Assembly: GCF_001885945.1 (NCBI RefSeq)
Contig: NZ_JXKQ01000005.1
Span: 177,193 to 241,192, forward strand
Length of the DNA: 64,000 nt
Direction: 5' to 3'
From: Enterococcus hermanniensis
GTDB taxonomy: Bacteria; Bacillota; Bacilli; Lactobacillales; Enterococcaceae
The notes under the pieces are model-generated. The model did no database searches and had not been told where the DNA came from. It saw only the letters and a list, made by a program, of their open reading frames with translations. The translations under genes were made by a program, and so were the position numbers. Shown here piece by piece: positions 41,330-50,565 of the stretch; positions within the stretch are counted from its first letter, which is position 1, and each line of letters starts with the position of its first letter.

Positions 41330-41360
41330 AAGGTATGCTGAAGTTTCAGCATACCTTTTT
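41330..41360 (+). terminator. Intrinsic terminator of the L25 gene
   Basis: AAGGTATGCTGAA pairs with TTCAGCATACCTT, followed by a T run. Confidence 0.92.
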
Positions 41361-41551
41361 CTTTTCATTTATACCGATCGATGGATTGAAGCTTCTCATT
41401 TTTTGGATTAAACTAAGTCACCTACTTGTTTAGAATTTCTTATAAGTTAAGAACAATCAGTGGTTTTTTTAGCTAAAAAGATTTACAATATATCACTACA
41501 AAGATTATTTGCACTTTAAGTAAGTGATTCCAACTAAAGGGGGAAACATCT

Positions 41552-41875
41552 ATGTTCGAAACATTCGATTCAAAAAAAAGCCGTTATGCCTCTGTCGGTG
41601 TGGTATCCAGCTTACCAGGCGAGCTGATTGATAGTATCTGGTATATCATTGACTTAGACTTAAAGGGACTGGTCCCATTAGAAAATATCTTAAGTTTTGA
41701 TTTGATCAATAATAATGGTCATGTCACTATGCATTTCTCACAAGAAGATAGCAATGTTGAAATGGGTATCGATTTGCCATTTAATTATTCGTATGAATTT
41801 CCACAAGAAGTTTATGCCTATGATGATGGCCATCACCAAACAATTTTATTACCAAGTGAAATCCGCCAACGCTAG
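41552..41875 (+). CDS. DUF960 family protein
   Basis: A 107-residue protein of the DUF960 family found in enterococci, lactobacilli and staphylococci; its function is unknown. Typical family sequence is SLPGELIDSIWYIIDLDLKG near residues 20-40. It is soluble and mildly acidic, with no signal peptide or membrane segment. AAGGGGG precedes the ATG. It forms its own unit, ended by the terminator at 41881. Confidence 0.8.
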   Translation: MFETFDSKKSRYASVGVVSSLPGELIDSIWYIIDLDLKGLVPLENILSFDLINNNGHVTMHFSQEDSNVEMGIDLPFNYSYEFPQEVYAYDDGHHQTILLPSEIRQR

Positions 41876-41880
41876 TAGCT

Positions 41881-41913
41881 AAGACAACCTTTTCTTAAGG
41901 GTTGTCTTTTTTT
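41881..41913 (+). terminator. Intrinsic terminator of the DUF960 gene
   Basis: AAGACAACC pairs with GGTTGTCTT, followed by a long T run. Confidence 0.88.
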
Positions 41914-41997
41914 CTTAATATTTTGCTTCATATTCTTGCTTTCAGAAAATTTTATGGTAATATCAATCAGAAAATTTATTTAGAAAGTAGGAGAAAG

Positions 41998-43371
41998 ATG
42001 AAAGAATTAACTCGTGGAAATCCCGCAAAATTGATTATTCTGTTTGCTTTGCCATTATTCGTAGGAAATGTTTTTCAACAATTTTATAGTATGGTCGATA
42101 TGGTTGTCGTAGGTCAAACGTTAGGTAAAGATGCTTTAGCCGCCGTTGGTGCGACTAGCAGTGTTAGTTTCTTGATTATTGGTTTTGCTCAAGGTTTGAC
42201 TTCTGGTTTATCGATCATTACCGCACAACGCTTTGGAGCTAAAGATACTCAAGGCGTACGTAAGAGTTTTGCCACTTCGATTTTGATTAGTTTAGCGGTG
42301 ACGATTGTTTTAACAACACTAAGCTTACTATTTTTACGACCTTTACTATTATTAATGCAGACGCCTCCCGAACTTTTAAACCAAGCACAAGAATTCATTT
42401 CAGTTATTTTGGCCGGTATTTTTGCTTCGATGAGTTTTAATCTTTTATCAAACATGGTGCGTGCTTTAGGTGACAGCCGTACACCACTCTTTTTCCTAGC
42501 TTTAGCCGTAGTCATCAATGTTGTACTCGATTTGATTTTTATCATGTACTTCCATATGGGCGTTGCCGGAGCTGGATTTGCTACGGTTATCGCACAAGTT
42601 TTCTCTAGCTTGATGTGTATCTGGTTCATTCGTCGGAAAATTCCTTTATTACAAATCAATCGCAAACATTTTTCTTTTGATAAAGAAGAATTTCGGATTC
42701 ATTTGAAATCGGCTTTACCGATGGGCTTTCAATCATCGATCATTGCGATTGGCGCTGTGATCTTGCAATCTGCTTTAAACACCTTAGGAACGGACGTCGT
42801 TGCTGCACAAACAACTGCCAGCCGAATCGATCAATTAGCGATTTTACCAATGATGTCATTCGGTATTACGATGGCTACTTTCACTGCTCAAAACTTAGGC
42901 GCAAAAGAATATGGCCGAATTTTACAAGGTGTGAAACAATGCTTGATAATGTGTATCGGCTTTGGGATTTTCGCAGGTATTTTAGTTGTTACTTGCGGTC
43001 ATTTCTTCGTGGGGTTGTTTGTTAGCCCTAGTGAAACTCGGGTTTTTGAATTAGCACAAGTGTATTTCAATATCAACGGTTCATTGTATTGGATTTTAGC
43101 TATCCTGCTTGTCTTACGTTATACGTTGCAAGGCTTAGGCCAAGCAAAAATCCCGACACTTGCAGGGATCATGGAATTAGTCATGCGCTCGTTCGCAGCG
43201 ATTATTTTGACCCATTCCTTCGGTTTTGCTGGAGCATCTTTTGCTTCGCCACTTGCTTGGATCGGCTCAACAGTTGTGTTACTGGCTTCTTACTTTGCCG
43301 CAATGCACAAGTTAAAGAAACTCGATCAATCACAAACATTTGAATTACAACAAATAAAGAGTGAAGCCTAA
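41998..43371 (+). CDS. MATE-family multidrug/metabolite exporter
   Basis: A 457-residue protein with twelve expected membrane helices in two MatE halves (about 10-170 and 235-395). Family markers include LPLFVGNVFQQFYSMVDMVV and the repeated short loops. MATE exporters use Na+ or H+ gradients to expel cationic drugs or metabolites; the substrate is unknown. The start is ATG 41998 with GTAGGAG upstream; a frame starting 96 nt earlier reads through the preceding terminator. TTGCTT and TAATAT with 16 bases between form a plausible promoter just upstream. Confidence 0.9.
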   Translation: MKELTRGNPAKLIILFALPLFVGNVFQQFYSMVDMVVVGQTLGKDALAAVGATSSVSFLIIGFAQGLTSGLSIITAQRFGAKDTQGVRKSFATSILISLAVTIVLTTLSLLFLRPLLLLMQTPPELLNQAQEFISVILAGIFASMSFNLLSNMVRALGDSRTPLFFLALAVVINVVLDLIFIMYFHMGVAGAGFATVIAQVFSSLMCIWFIRRKIPLLQINRKHFSFDKEEFRIHLKSALPMGFQSSIIAIGAVILQSALNTLGTDVVAAQTTASRIDQLAILPMMSFGITMATFTAQNLGAKEYGRILQGVKQCLIMCIGFGIFAGILVVTCGHFFVGLFVSPSETRVFELAQVYFNINGSLYWILAILLVLRYTLQGLGQAKIPTLAGIMELVMRSFAAIILTHSFGFAGASFASPLAWIGSTVVLLASYFAAMHKLKKLDQSQTFELQQIKSEA

Positions 43372-43392
43372 TTTTAGGCTCCACTCTTTTTT
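43356..43392. terminator. Bidirectional terminator between MATE gene and kup
   Basis: GAGTG-a-AGCCTAA pairs with TTAGGCT-c-CACTC, with T runs on both sides; the plus-strand 5' arm overlaps the end of the MATE gene. Confidence 0.88.
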
Positions 43393-43407
43393 ATATTTCT
43401 TCAATAA

Positions 43408-45405
43408 TTATATTTTTCTTTCCTTTAGCCACGTTTTTCTTGTTTCACCAACAATTAACGGAACGGTCTCATAAGTTACTTCACTATATTCGATTCCAAA
43501 CCATCTTTCTGGTGCTACTGTATGGCGTTTAATTGCTAAACGCGCTTGCATGACTTGACGATCCCATTTGTCAACCTTGGTTACATTTGATAATTCTTCT
43601 TGAATCATTACAAAACGAAAATCTCCGACTTGCCTGCCAGGTGTGAGCGAATAATGTTGGGGTTGTTTGGGTAAACGCTCTTGTTTCATTAAATCATGAA
43701 TAATCTGACGCAAATAGACATTCACATCTTGAGCAATCCTAAACCCTAGATACAATTTAACTTTTACGACAAAATCCGTATCCATCATATCGATACTATA
43801 CTCTTCTGTATAAGGTTCATCGGTCACTTCCACATTTACAAACCAATAGACTTTAGCTCGCTTCAAGCGTTTATCTAAAATCGAATAAATAAATTGTTGT
43901 GGGATATTATCTCCATCTAAACGCGGCACTAAAAAGACTACATTCGTTTGATAATACGGAATCGTATCATCTTCACGTAGTTCTTTTAGCTGTGGCAAAT
44001 AATCTCTTAAATCCACATCTTGACCCGCATTTTCTTGAACACGATTGCTACGATGCCAAATGTACATCACACCTAAAATAATTAATGCCATAGCGACTGC
44101 TACGAAACCACCATGGAAGAACTTAGTCACGCTTGAGATAAAGAAGAACCCTTCTAGAACACCAAAGAAAATGAGCATCAACGTCGCTAGAACTTTAGAT
44201 GTTCCATTTTGCAGTAGGTAATGATACAACAAGAACGTCGTCATCAACATAGTTACCGTGATCGAAAGACCATAGGCGGCTTCCATATGACTAGAAGTTC
44301 GGAAAGTTAAGACAATGATTGAACAAGTGGCCCATAAAATCAGATTGATGGCTGGAATATACATTTGGCCAATACTTTTACCCGGATAAATGATCCGCAT
44401 CCTTGGTAATAATTTTAATTTGATCGCTTCAGATACTAATGTAAACGACCCCGAGATCAAAGCTTGTGAGGCTATCACAGCGGCGATTGTAGCAAACGCA
44501 ACGCCAAAAATCATCCATCCATCAGGTAATATCTGGAAAAAAGGATTTAAATTTTCGATTGCTTCAATCGAAGCATTTCCTTTGGCATGTAAGATCCAGG
44601 CTGCTTGTCCTGCATAATTCAACATCAAACACAGCAAAACGTATGGCCAACTGAAATGAATATTCTTTTTACCCACATGACCCATATCAGAATAAAGCGC
44701 TTCTGCTCCGGTGGTTGCTAGGAAAATACTTCCTAAAATAAAGACGCCCATTTTATTATCGGGGCTGAACAACAAGTGGACTGCATAATAAGGGTTGATG
44801 GCTTTAATGACACTAAAATCATAGGGAATATTCAAAATTCCCATCAAACCTAAAAATGTAAACCAAAGAAACATGACTGGACCAAAGGCTTTTCCAACAA
44901 AATCTGTACCAAAACGTTGAATCAAAAATAAGAACAATAGAATAATTAAAGTAATGATAACAATGACATTTTGATTATTGCCAAATTTTTGATAAAAATC
45001 AGGAATTCCTCGCAGTCCTTCGATCGCCGTAGTCACGGTTACTGCCGGAGTCAATACCCCATCTGCTAATAAAGCGGCCCCACCGATCATTGCAGGAACG
45101 ATCAAGTATTTCCCACCTTTACGCACCAAGGTATATAAAGAAAAAATCCCACCTTCCCCGTGATTGTCCGCTCGTAAAGCAATCAGAACATATTTGACTG
45201 TCGTTAAAAGCATCACTGTCCAAAAAACCAACGAGACTGCTCCCAGTACAAAATCTTTGGTGACCGTTTCTAATCCACCATTTGATTCTAAAATAGCTTT
45301 CATTACATACAATGGACTTGTTCCGATATCACCATAAACAACACCCATCGCAATCAGTAATCCTGCTGCTGAGAGCCTTCGCATATGATCTTTTTTCTTT
45401 TCCAT
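43408..45405 (-). CDS. kup: Potassium transporter Kup
   Basis: K+ uptake system of the KUP/HAK/KT family, 665 residues. There are about twelve membrane helices in the first 430 residues (GVVYGDIGTSPLYVMKAI is the family signature near residue 25) and a roughly 220-residue cytoplasmic tail with VVFLVPRLDGDNIPQQF. The start is ATG 45405, eight bases after GGAG. The mRNA begins with a yybP-ykoY riboswitch (45509-45605) and a terminator, so expression should be gated by the aptamer ligand, known to be Mn2+. In related lactococci Kup proteins are also inhibited by c-di-AMP, which cannot be read here. Confidence 0.96.
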   Translation of the reverse strand: MEKKKDHMRRLSAAGLLIAMGVVYGDIGTSPLYVMKAILESNGGLETVTKDFVLGAVSLVFWTVMLLTTVKYVLIALRADNHGEGGIFSLYTLVRKGGKYLIVPAMIGGAALLADGVLTPAVTVTTAIEGLRGIPDFYQKFGNNQNVIVIITLIILLFLFLIQRFGTDFVGKAFGPVMFLWFTFLGLMGILNIPYDFSVIKAINPYYAVHLLFSPDNKMGVFILGSIFLATTGAEALYSDMGHVGKKNIHFSWPYVLLCLMLNYAGQAAWILHAKGNASIEAIENLNPFFQILPDGWMIFGVAFATIAAVIASQALISGSFTLVSEAIKLKLLPRMRIIYPGKSIGQMYIPAINLILWATCSIIVLTFRTSSHMEAAYGLSITVTMLMTTFLLYHYLLQNGTSKVLATLMLIFFGVLEGFFFISSVTKFFHGGFVAVAMALIILGVMYIWHRSNRVQENAGQDVDLRDYLPQLKELREDDTIPYYQTNVVFLVPRLDGDNIPQQFIYSILDKRLKRAKVYWFVNVEVTDEPYTEEYSIDMMDTDFVVKVKLYLGFRIAQDVNVYLRQIIHDLMKQERLPKQPQHYSLTPGRQVGDFRFVMIQEELSNVTKVDKWDRQVMQARLAIKRHTVAPERWFGIEYSEVTYETVPLIVGETRKTWLKERKI

Positions 45406-45476
45406 TTTGCACACTCCTAAGATAAATAATTGCCTATTCGGCTACATCTGTTTTATGAGGAAAACACATTGAATAC

Positions 45477-45519
45477 AAAAAAAGACCTAAACAACAGCTT
45501 TCACTATTGTTTAGGTCTT
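45477..45519 (-). terminator. Riboswitch-controlled terminator upstream of kup
   Basis: On the minus strand AGACCTAAACAA pairs with TTGTTTAGGTCT and is followed by seven T. Its 5' arm reuses the 3' strand of the riboswitch P1 helix, so the two structures exclude each other. Confidence 0.9.
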
Positions 45520-45605
45520 GCAAATTATCTCTTAGACCAGTGGCAAGCACTAGTTGTTGATCTAAAAGCATAGAATACTCTTCTATGTCGCTACTCCCCT
45601 AAAAC
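45509..45605 (-). promoter_or_regulatory. yybP-ykoY family (Mn2+) riboswitch upstream of kup
   Basis: Minus-strand reading: P1 5' strand GTTTTAGG, then the invariant GGGGAGTAGC, P2 CATAGAA/TTCTATG, P3 CTTTTAGA/TCTAAGAG extended by CTAGTG/CACTGG, then GCAAGACC and P1 3' strand CCTAAAC. These conserved blocks and the three-way junction match the yybP-ykoY class, which senses Mn2+. P1 closure removes the 5' arm of the terminator at 45477-45519, predicting that ligand turns kup on. Confidence 0.88.
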
Positions 45606-45613
45606 TTACTCGT

Positions 45614-45642
45614 ATTATCCGACTTAATAATAGGTTTGTCAA
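45614..45642 (-). promoter_or_regulatory. Promoter of kup
   Basis: On the minus strand a perfect TTGACA, 17 bases, then GATAAT, placing the start of transcription just before the riboswitch. Confidence 0.85.
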
Positions 45643-45664
45643 AGAAAAAAAGTCATTTTCAAAC

Positions 45665-47788
45665 TTATTTTTCTTCTTTTTTGCTTTCTTCTTCGGTTAA
45701 CATAGCTTTACGTGAAGCATTCACACGGCCTTGACGATCGATTTCAGTTACTTTTACTAAGACTTCATCACCAAGTTTAACCACATCTTCTACTTTATTC
45801 ACACGTTCATTTGCAAGTTGAGAAATATGCACTAATGCATCTTTTCCTTTGATCAAGTTAACAAATGCGCCGAATTTTTCGACACGAACAACTTTACCTA
45901 AGTAAACTTCGCCGACTTTCACTTCTTTTGTTAATTCTTCAATGATCTTGATTGCTTTTTGGATCATTTCAGCATCAGAAGAAGCAATGCTGACATTACC
46001 ATCTTGATCGATGTCGATTTTCACGCCAGTTTCTTCGATGATACCGTTGATTGTGTCGCCACCTTTACCGATAACTGTTTTGATCTTATCTGGATCGATC
46101 TTGATCATTTCGATTTTCGGTGCGTATTGACTTAATTCTTTACGTGGTTCAGCAATGGTATCTGTTAAGACTTCTAAGATTTCCATCCGAGCTTTTTTCG
46201 CTTGCGTTAATGCTTCAGAAAGGATTTGTTCAGTAATTCCTTGGATTTTGATATCCATTTGTAAAGCTGTGATTCCATCTTTTGTTCCAGCAACTTTAAA
46301 GTCCATATCGCCAAGGTGATCTTCAAGCCCTTGAATATCTGTTAAGATTGTATAGTTTTCGCCATCAGAGACAAGTCCCATCGCAATTCCGGCAACTGGT
46401 GCTTTGATTGGCACACCTGCGTCCATCAATGCTAAAGTACCTGCACAGATACTTGCTTGAGATGAAGAACCATTTGATTCCAACACTTCAGCTACTAAAC
46501 GGATTGTGTAAGGGAAATCTTCTTCACTTGGAATAATTTGAGCTAAGGCACGTTCACCTAATGCTCCATGTCCAATTTCACGACGACCTGGTGAACCAGC
46601 ACGTCCCGTTGAACCGACAGAGAATTGAGGGAAATTATAATGATGGATGAATCGTTTGCTTTCGACCGAGCCCAATCCATCAATAATTTGGTGTTCGCCT
46701 AACGGAGCTAATGTACAAGCAGATAACGCTTGTGTTTGTCCCCGAGTGAATAGACCTGAACCATGAACACGTGGTAAAAGACCTGTTTCGGCAGCTAATG
46801 GACGAATTTCATCTAATTTACGACCATCAGGACGGATTTTGTCGATCGTGATCAATTCGCGAACCACATCTTTTTCAAGATCTTCAGCGATTTGTTTCAC
46901 TTCTTTTGTTAAATGAGCTGCGTCTTCGTGATCAGCAAATTTTTCAGCGTAGACTTCTTTCACTGTTTCTTTTACTTTTTCGATCTCGTCTTCACGCGCT
47001 AATTTATCCATGGTCATTACGGCTGTCTTCATTGTTTCATAGTAGCTCGCAAAAATTTCTTTTTTCAATTCAGCATCGACTTGTAATAAAGAAACTTCCA
47101 TTTTTTCTTTACCGACAGCAGCTACGATTTCAGATTGGAAAGCCACTAGTTCTTTGATTGCATCAAAACCAAACAATAGTGCGCCTAACATATCTTCTTC
47201 AGATACTTCTTTAGCACCAGATTCTACCATGTTAATGGCTTGTTTTGTTCCGGCAACAGTTAAATCAATATCTGATTGTGCATGTTGTTCAACCGTAGGA
47301 TTTAAAACATATTCGCCGTTCACACGACCAACATCCACACCGGCGATTGGTCCGTCAAATGGAATATCTGAAATAGCTAATGCTAAAGAAGAACCGAACA
47401 TTGCTGCCATTGATGGTGAGCAATCTTGTTCTACACTCATTACAACGTTTGTTACTTGGACTTCATTACGGAAACCATCTGCAAACATCGGACGGATCGG
47501 ACGGTCGATTAAACGGGCTGTCAAAGTCGCTTCAGTACTTGGACGTCCTTCACGTTTAATGAAGCCACCAGGAATTTTTCCAACTGCATACATTTTTTCT
47601 TCGTAGTTGATTGTTAATGGGAAAAAGTCAGTATCTTTTGCTTCTTTTGAAGCTACTGCAGCACTTAATACGACAGTATCGCCATAGCGAACCAATACAG
47701 CACCATTTGCTTGTTTGGCAAGCTGACCGATTTCAACTTGCAGAGGACGTCCGCCCCAAGTGGTTTTAAAAACTTGTTTTTCTGACAT
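45665..47788 (-). CDS. pnp: Polyribonucleotide nucleotidyltransferase
   Basis: 3'-to-5' phosphorolytic exoribonuclease in mRNA decay. The 707-residue protein has two RNase PH domains, a KH domain ([18 protein letters not shown] near residue 560) and an S1 domain ([18 protein letters not shown] near 625). GGAGAAAT precedes the ATG. It follows rpsO by 210 nt across the rpsO terminator. The leader has a CTCTAC/GTAGAG hairpin, comparable in position to the autoregulated pnp leaders of other bacteria. Confidence 0.97.
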   Translation of the reverse strand: MSEKQVFKTTWGGRPLQVEIGQLAKQANGAVLVRYGDTVVLSAAVASKEAKDTDFFPLTINYEEKMYAVGKIPGGFIKREGRPSTEATLTARLIDRPIRPMFADGFRNEVQVTNVVMSVEQDCSPSMAAMFGSSLALAISDIPFDGPIAGVDVGRVNGEYVLNPTVEQHAQSDIDLTVAGTKQAINMVESGAKEVSEEDMLGALLFGFDAIKELVAFQSEIVAAVGKEKMEVSLLQVDAELKKEIFASYYETMKTAVMTMDKLAREDEIEKVKETVKEVYAEKFADHEDAAHLTKEVKQIAEDLEKDVVRELITIDKIRPDGRKLDEIRPLAAETGLLPRVHGSGLFTRGQTQALSACTLAPLGEHQIIDGLGSVESKRFIHHYNFPQFSVGSTGRAGSPGRREIGHGALGERALAQIIPSEEDFPYTIRLVAEVLESNGSSSQASICAGTLALMDAGVPIKAPVAGIAMGLVSDGENYTILTDIQGLEDHLGDMDFKVAGTKDGITALQMDIKIQGITEQILSEALTQAKKARMEILEVLTDTIAEPRKELSQYAPKIEMIKIDPDKIKTVIGKGGDTINGIIEETGVKIDIDQDGNVSIASSDAEMIQKAIKIIEELTKEVKVGEVYLGKVVRVEKFGAFVNLIKGKDALVHISQLANERVNKVEDVVKLGDEVLVKVTEIDRQGRVNASRKAMLTEEESKKEEK

Positions 47789-47952
47789 AATTTCTCCTTT
47801 TCCCTTTGACCAGTGCGACGCTACTAAACAAATGGAAATAGCGGTTGAACAGCTTAACCTCTACTTGCATTTGGTTAGTAGAGTGACAACACGCTAATCA
47901 AATGGGCTTTTATTTTTTCTGAGCAAAACTCAGTTTTTACGAATTAACTAGC

Positions 47953-47984
47953 AAAAAAAGTGAGATTCCTAGGAACCTCACTTT
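47953..47984 (-). terminator. Intrinsic terminator of rpsO
   Basis: On the minus strand GTGAG-g-TTCC pairs with GGAA-t-CTCAC, followed by seven T. Confidence 0.88.
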
Positions 47985-47998
47985 CATAGTAGTACGAA

Positions 47999-48268
47999 TT
48001 AACGACGTAGTCCTAGACGTTGGATTAATTCACGGTAACGTTGGATGTCAGTTTTACGTAAGTAAGCTAACAAGTTACGACGATGTCCAATTTTTTTCAT
48101 AAGGCCACGGTATGAATGGTGGTCTTTTTTGTGGATACGTGCATGCTCATTCAATTGATTGATGTCTTCCGTTAATACAGCGATTTGTACTTCTGGAGAA
48201 CCAGTATCTCCTTCATGGCGTGCAAAATCATTGATGATTTCGTTTTTACGTTCTTTTGAGATTGCCAT
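47999..48268 (-). CDS. rpsO: Ribosomal protein uS15
   Basis: An 89-residue helical small-subunit protein with the family sequence [21 protein letters not shown] chose ATG 48268 ([10 protein letters not shown]) with GAAGAGGTG upstream. The frame stays open for 30 more codons to 48358, but that stretch reads as leader RNA, not as S15. Confidence 0.98.
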   Translation of the reverse strand: MAISKERKNEIINDFARHEGDTGSPEVQIAVLTEDINQLNEHARIHKKDHHSYRGLMKKIGHRRNLLAYLRKTDIQRYRELIQRLGLRR

Positions 48269-48358
48269 GTTTTTCACCTCTTCCTGATTTTTTCCTATGA
48301 CTGAGTACAGCGTTGGTGATTCGCCTAACCAAGTGATAGGTGGTGCGTCTATGCACAC
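48269..48358 (-). promoter_or_regulatory. Probable S15 leader RNA
   Basis: About 90 nt between the promoter and rpsO can fold with CCTAT/ATAGG enclosing TTGGT/ACCAA. S15 represses its own mRNA through different leader folds in several phyla, including Firmicutes; this placement and structure suggest the same. The exact fold is not certain. Confidence 0.5.
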
Positions 48359-48364
48359 TTTAAT

Positions 48365-48393
48365 ACTTTACTTGATTTAGCTTTAAAAATCAA
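48365..48393 (-). promoter_or_regulatory. Promoter of rpsO
   Basis: On the minus strand TTGATT, 17 bases, then TAAAGT. Confidence 0.65.
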
Positions 48394-48534
48394 GCTATAC
48401 AAAATTTTAACCTCTACTTTTGAAATCATTACAGAATTTTTAAAGAACAGCAAAAGAAAAACAGTTTTTTTACCTTACTTATTTTTTGTGTTAAACTAAC
48501 GTGATGAAAATATGTCTGAGAGGAGACTTTTTTA

Positions 48535-49098
48535 ATGATCACAATGGATGATATTATTCGGGAAGGTAATCCAACCTTGCGCGCAGTCGCCAAAGAAGTC
48601 CCGATCCCTCCAACTGCTGAAGACGTAGAACTTGGTAATGAAATGTTGCAATTTCTAAAAAACAGTCAAGATCCCGTAAAAGCAGAAGAATTACACTTAC
48701 GTGGTGGAGTAGGTTTAGCTGCTCCCCAATTAGATATTTCAAAACGGATCATTGCTGTTCACGTTCCAAGCACTGACCCTGAAAAACCAGAAAGTAGCTT
48801 GAGTACGGTTATGTATAATCCAAAAGTCTTGAGCCATTCTGTTCAAGAAGCTTGCCTTGGCGAAGGTGAAGGCTGTCTATCCGTTGACCGTGAAGTACCA
48901 GGTTATGTTGTCCGTGCAGCGCGTATTACTGTTTCTTATTTTGATGCCGAAGGTGAAGCACACAAAGTTCGGCTTAAAAATTATGAAGCAATCGTGGTTC
49001 AGCATGAGATCGATCACATCAATGGCATCATGTTCTACGATCATATCAATGATCAAAATCCATTACATTTAAAAGATGGTGTTTTAGTTATTGACTAA
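48535..49098 (+). CDS. def: Peptide deformylase (type II)
   Basis: Removes the formyl group from nascent proteins. The three metal-site motifs are clear: GVGLAAPQ (near residue 60), EGCLS with the metal Cys (near 115) and [14 protein letters not shown] (near 155). The 187-residue length and the insert between motifs fit the Gram-positive type II enzyme. AGGAGA precedes the ATG. It is a single gene with its own terminator. Confidence 0.97.
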   Translation: MITMDDIIREGNPTLRAVAKEVPIPPTAEDVELGNEMLQFLKNSQDPVKAEELHLRGGVGLAAPQLDISKRIIAVHVPSTDPEKPESSLSTVMYNPKVLSHSVQEACLGEGEGCLSVDREVPGYVVRAARITVSYFDAEGEAHKVRLKNYEAIVVQHEIDHINGIMFYDHINDQNPLHLKDGVLVID

Positions 49099-49100
49099 CT

Positions 49101-49145
49101 AAAAAAACGAGGACTAAAGTATTTTTACTTTAGCCCTCGTTTTTT
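49101..49145. terminator. Bidirectional terminator between def and niaR
   Basis: AACGAGG-a-CTAAAGT pairs with ACTTTAG-c-CCTCGTT, flanked by A and T runs. Confidence 0.9.
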
Positions 49146-49161
49146 GTGCATCTATAACGAT

Positions 49162-49683
49162 TTAATCTCTTTCCTCATATAAAATCCCAGCTTTAGCAAG
49201 TGCTTGCTCAATTTCCGCTAGATTTTCGATACTTTCATACGCAATCGTATGCAAATGAATGCCATCTGTTAATTCTGATAGGAATGCGGCTTGATACTTT
49301 TGAGCCGCCAATAAAAAGCGATCGATATCTTTTTGCGATGCGACATGTAGTCCACCAGCTAATTCACCATATAATGGATGCTCTACAATTACATCGATGA
49401 CTTCTCCACCATGCTCCACGATAATCCGTAATTCTTCTTCTGCCTGTGAACGATCGTGTTGAACGGCGATTTTACTAACTAATTTTTTTGATTCTCTTTC
49501 TAGTAAATAGCCTCTTGCAGTTGCGACAATATTTTCACCTGCCGCTCGTAGCAACGCGACATCTCCGACAACGATTTGACGACTGACGCCAAACTCTTTG
49601 GCAAAACTCGTAGCACTGATCGGTTTTTCAGTTTCTTGCAACGCCGCTAAAATCTCTGCTTTTCTGTGATCACCATCAATCAT
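49162..49683 (-). CDS. niaR: Niacin-responsive transcriptional repressor NiaR
   Basis: A 173-residue regulator with an N-terminal HTH_11 domain (about 1-60, [20 protein letters not shown]) and a C-terminal 3H domain that binds niacin; the three conserved histidines are visible in [14 protein letters not shown] and DGIHLHTI. NiaR (YrxA) represses NAD biosynthesis and niacin uptake genes in Firmicutes. It overlaps the upstream acetyltransferase/mutase gene by eight bases, and the NAD-consuming sirtuin lies just before that, so the operon has an NAD flavour. Confidence 0.92.
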   Translation of the reverse strand: MIDGDHRKAEILAALQETEKPISATSFAKEFGVSRQIVVGDVALLRAAGENIVATARGYLLERESKKLVSKIAVQHDRSQAEEELRIIVEHGGEVIDVIVEHPLYGELAGGLHVASQKDIDRFLLAAQKYQAAFLSELTDGIHLHTIAYESIENLAEIEQALAKAGILYEERD

Positions 49684-50518
49684 GTTTGTTTAACCGCCCT
49701 TCTTGATAGTTTCGTGATTGCTTCATGATATCTTTAAAGGTTTCAACAATCGTTTCGCGGTACGCTTCATCTTTGACAGCCTCTGCAATCTTTTGTAAGA
49801 CGGACGCTTCGCGACTCACATCCAAAACAGCTTTTTTCGTCTGTGCTTTATAAGCTGTCACTTCTGATACCGCAGCCATCCGTTTTTCTAAAAGACCAAC
49901 TAGCTCTTGGTCGATTTGATCAATTTTTTTACGCGCTTCTGTTAATGGATCTTTTTTAGGTTCTTCTTCAATTGTTTTGATGATTTGTGCAGGATTGCCT
50001 CCAAGAACAACATTGTCAGGAAATGATTTTGTGACTACTGCTCCAGCTGCTACTACGACATTGTCACCTAGTGTTACACCTGGGACAATTACAGCGGAAC
50101 CGCCGATCCAAACATTGTCACCAATCGTAATTGGTTTTCCTAATTCTAACCCACTATTGCGTTTTACTGGTTCAATAGGATGACTCGCTGTATATAGTTG
50201 GACATTGGGGCCAAACATGCAATTATCACCGATCGTGATGGGACAAATATCTAGAAAAACATTGTGGAAATTACAATAAAAATTCTCTCCCACAAAAATA
50301 TTGTATCCATAATCAAAAGAAATCGATGGTTCAACATACACATGATTTTTCGTCCCACCGAAAGCTTCTTTCACAAAGGCTTCTCGTTTAGTTTTATCCG
50401 TTTCTTGATTGATTGCTCGTAATTTTACCCGAGCATCTTTTCGATCTGCGGATAATTCAGGATCACTGGCAAAGTATAATTTCCCAGCGATCATCTTTTC
50501 TTTTTCTGTTAATTCCAC
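49676..50518 (-). CDS. Maltose O-acetyltransferase-like / chorismate mutase fusion
   Basis: A 280-residue two-domain protein. Residues 1 to about 188 form a left-handed beta-helix acetyltransferase of the maltose/galactoside type: N-terminal MAT helix segment, hexapeptide repeats such as [18 protein letters not shown] and the catalytic-His region TASHPIEP. Residues about 192-275 match an AroQ chorismate mutase ([20 protein letters not shown], later [19 protein letters not shown]). The start is a GTG at 50518, eight bases after GGAGGA. No frameshift or second start separates the domains. It lies 47 nt after the sirtuin gene and overlaps niaR. Why acetyl transfer and prephenate formation are joined is not clear. 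Confidence 0.9.
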   Translation of the reverse strand: MELTEKEKMIAGKLYFASDPELSADRKDARVKLRAINQETDKTKREAFVKEAFGGTKNHVYVEPSISFDYGYNIFVGENFYCNFHNVFLDICPITIGDNCMFGPNVQLYTASHPIEPVKRNSGLELGKPITIGDNVWIGGSAVIVPGVTLGDNVVVAAGAVVTKSFPDNVVLGGNPAQIIKTIEEEPKKDPLTEARKKIDQIDQELVGLLEKRMAAVSEVTAYKAQTKKAVLDVSREASVLQKIAEAVKDEAYRETIVETFKDIMKQSRNYQEGRLNKHD

Positions 50519-50565
50519 GTAAAGTTCCTCCTACTAATATTCATCTATTAAAAAGTTTAATTTAT

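Noticed and set aside
45477..45605. c-di-AMP (ydaO) riboswitch upstream of kup
   Set aside because: ydaO switches often precede K+ transporters, but the sequence blocks GGGGAGTAGC and GCAAGACC and the three-way fold belong to the yybP-ykoY class, not ydaO.
47154..47606. 150-codon plus-strand frame opposite pnp
   Set aside because: Antisense shadow of a strongly biased gene, no ribosome-binding site and no recognisable protein.
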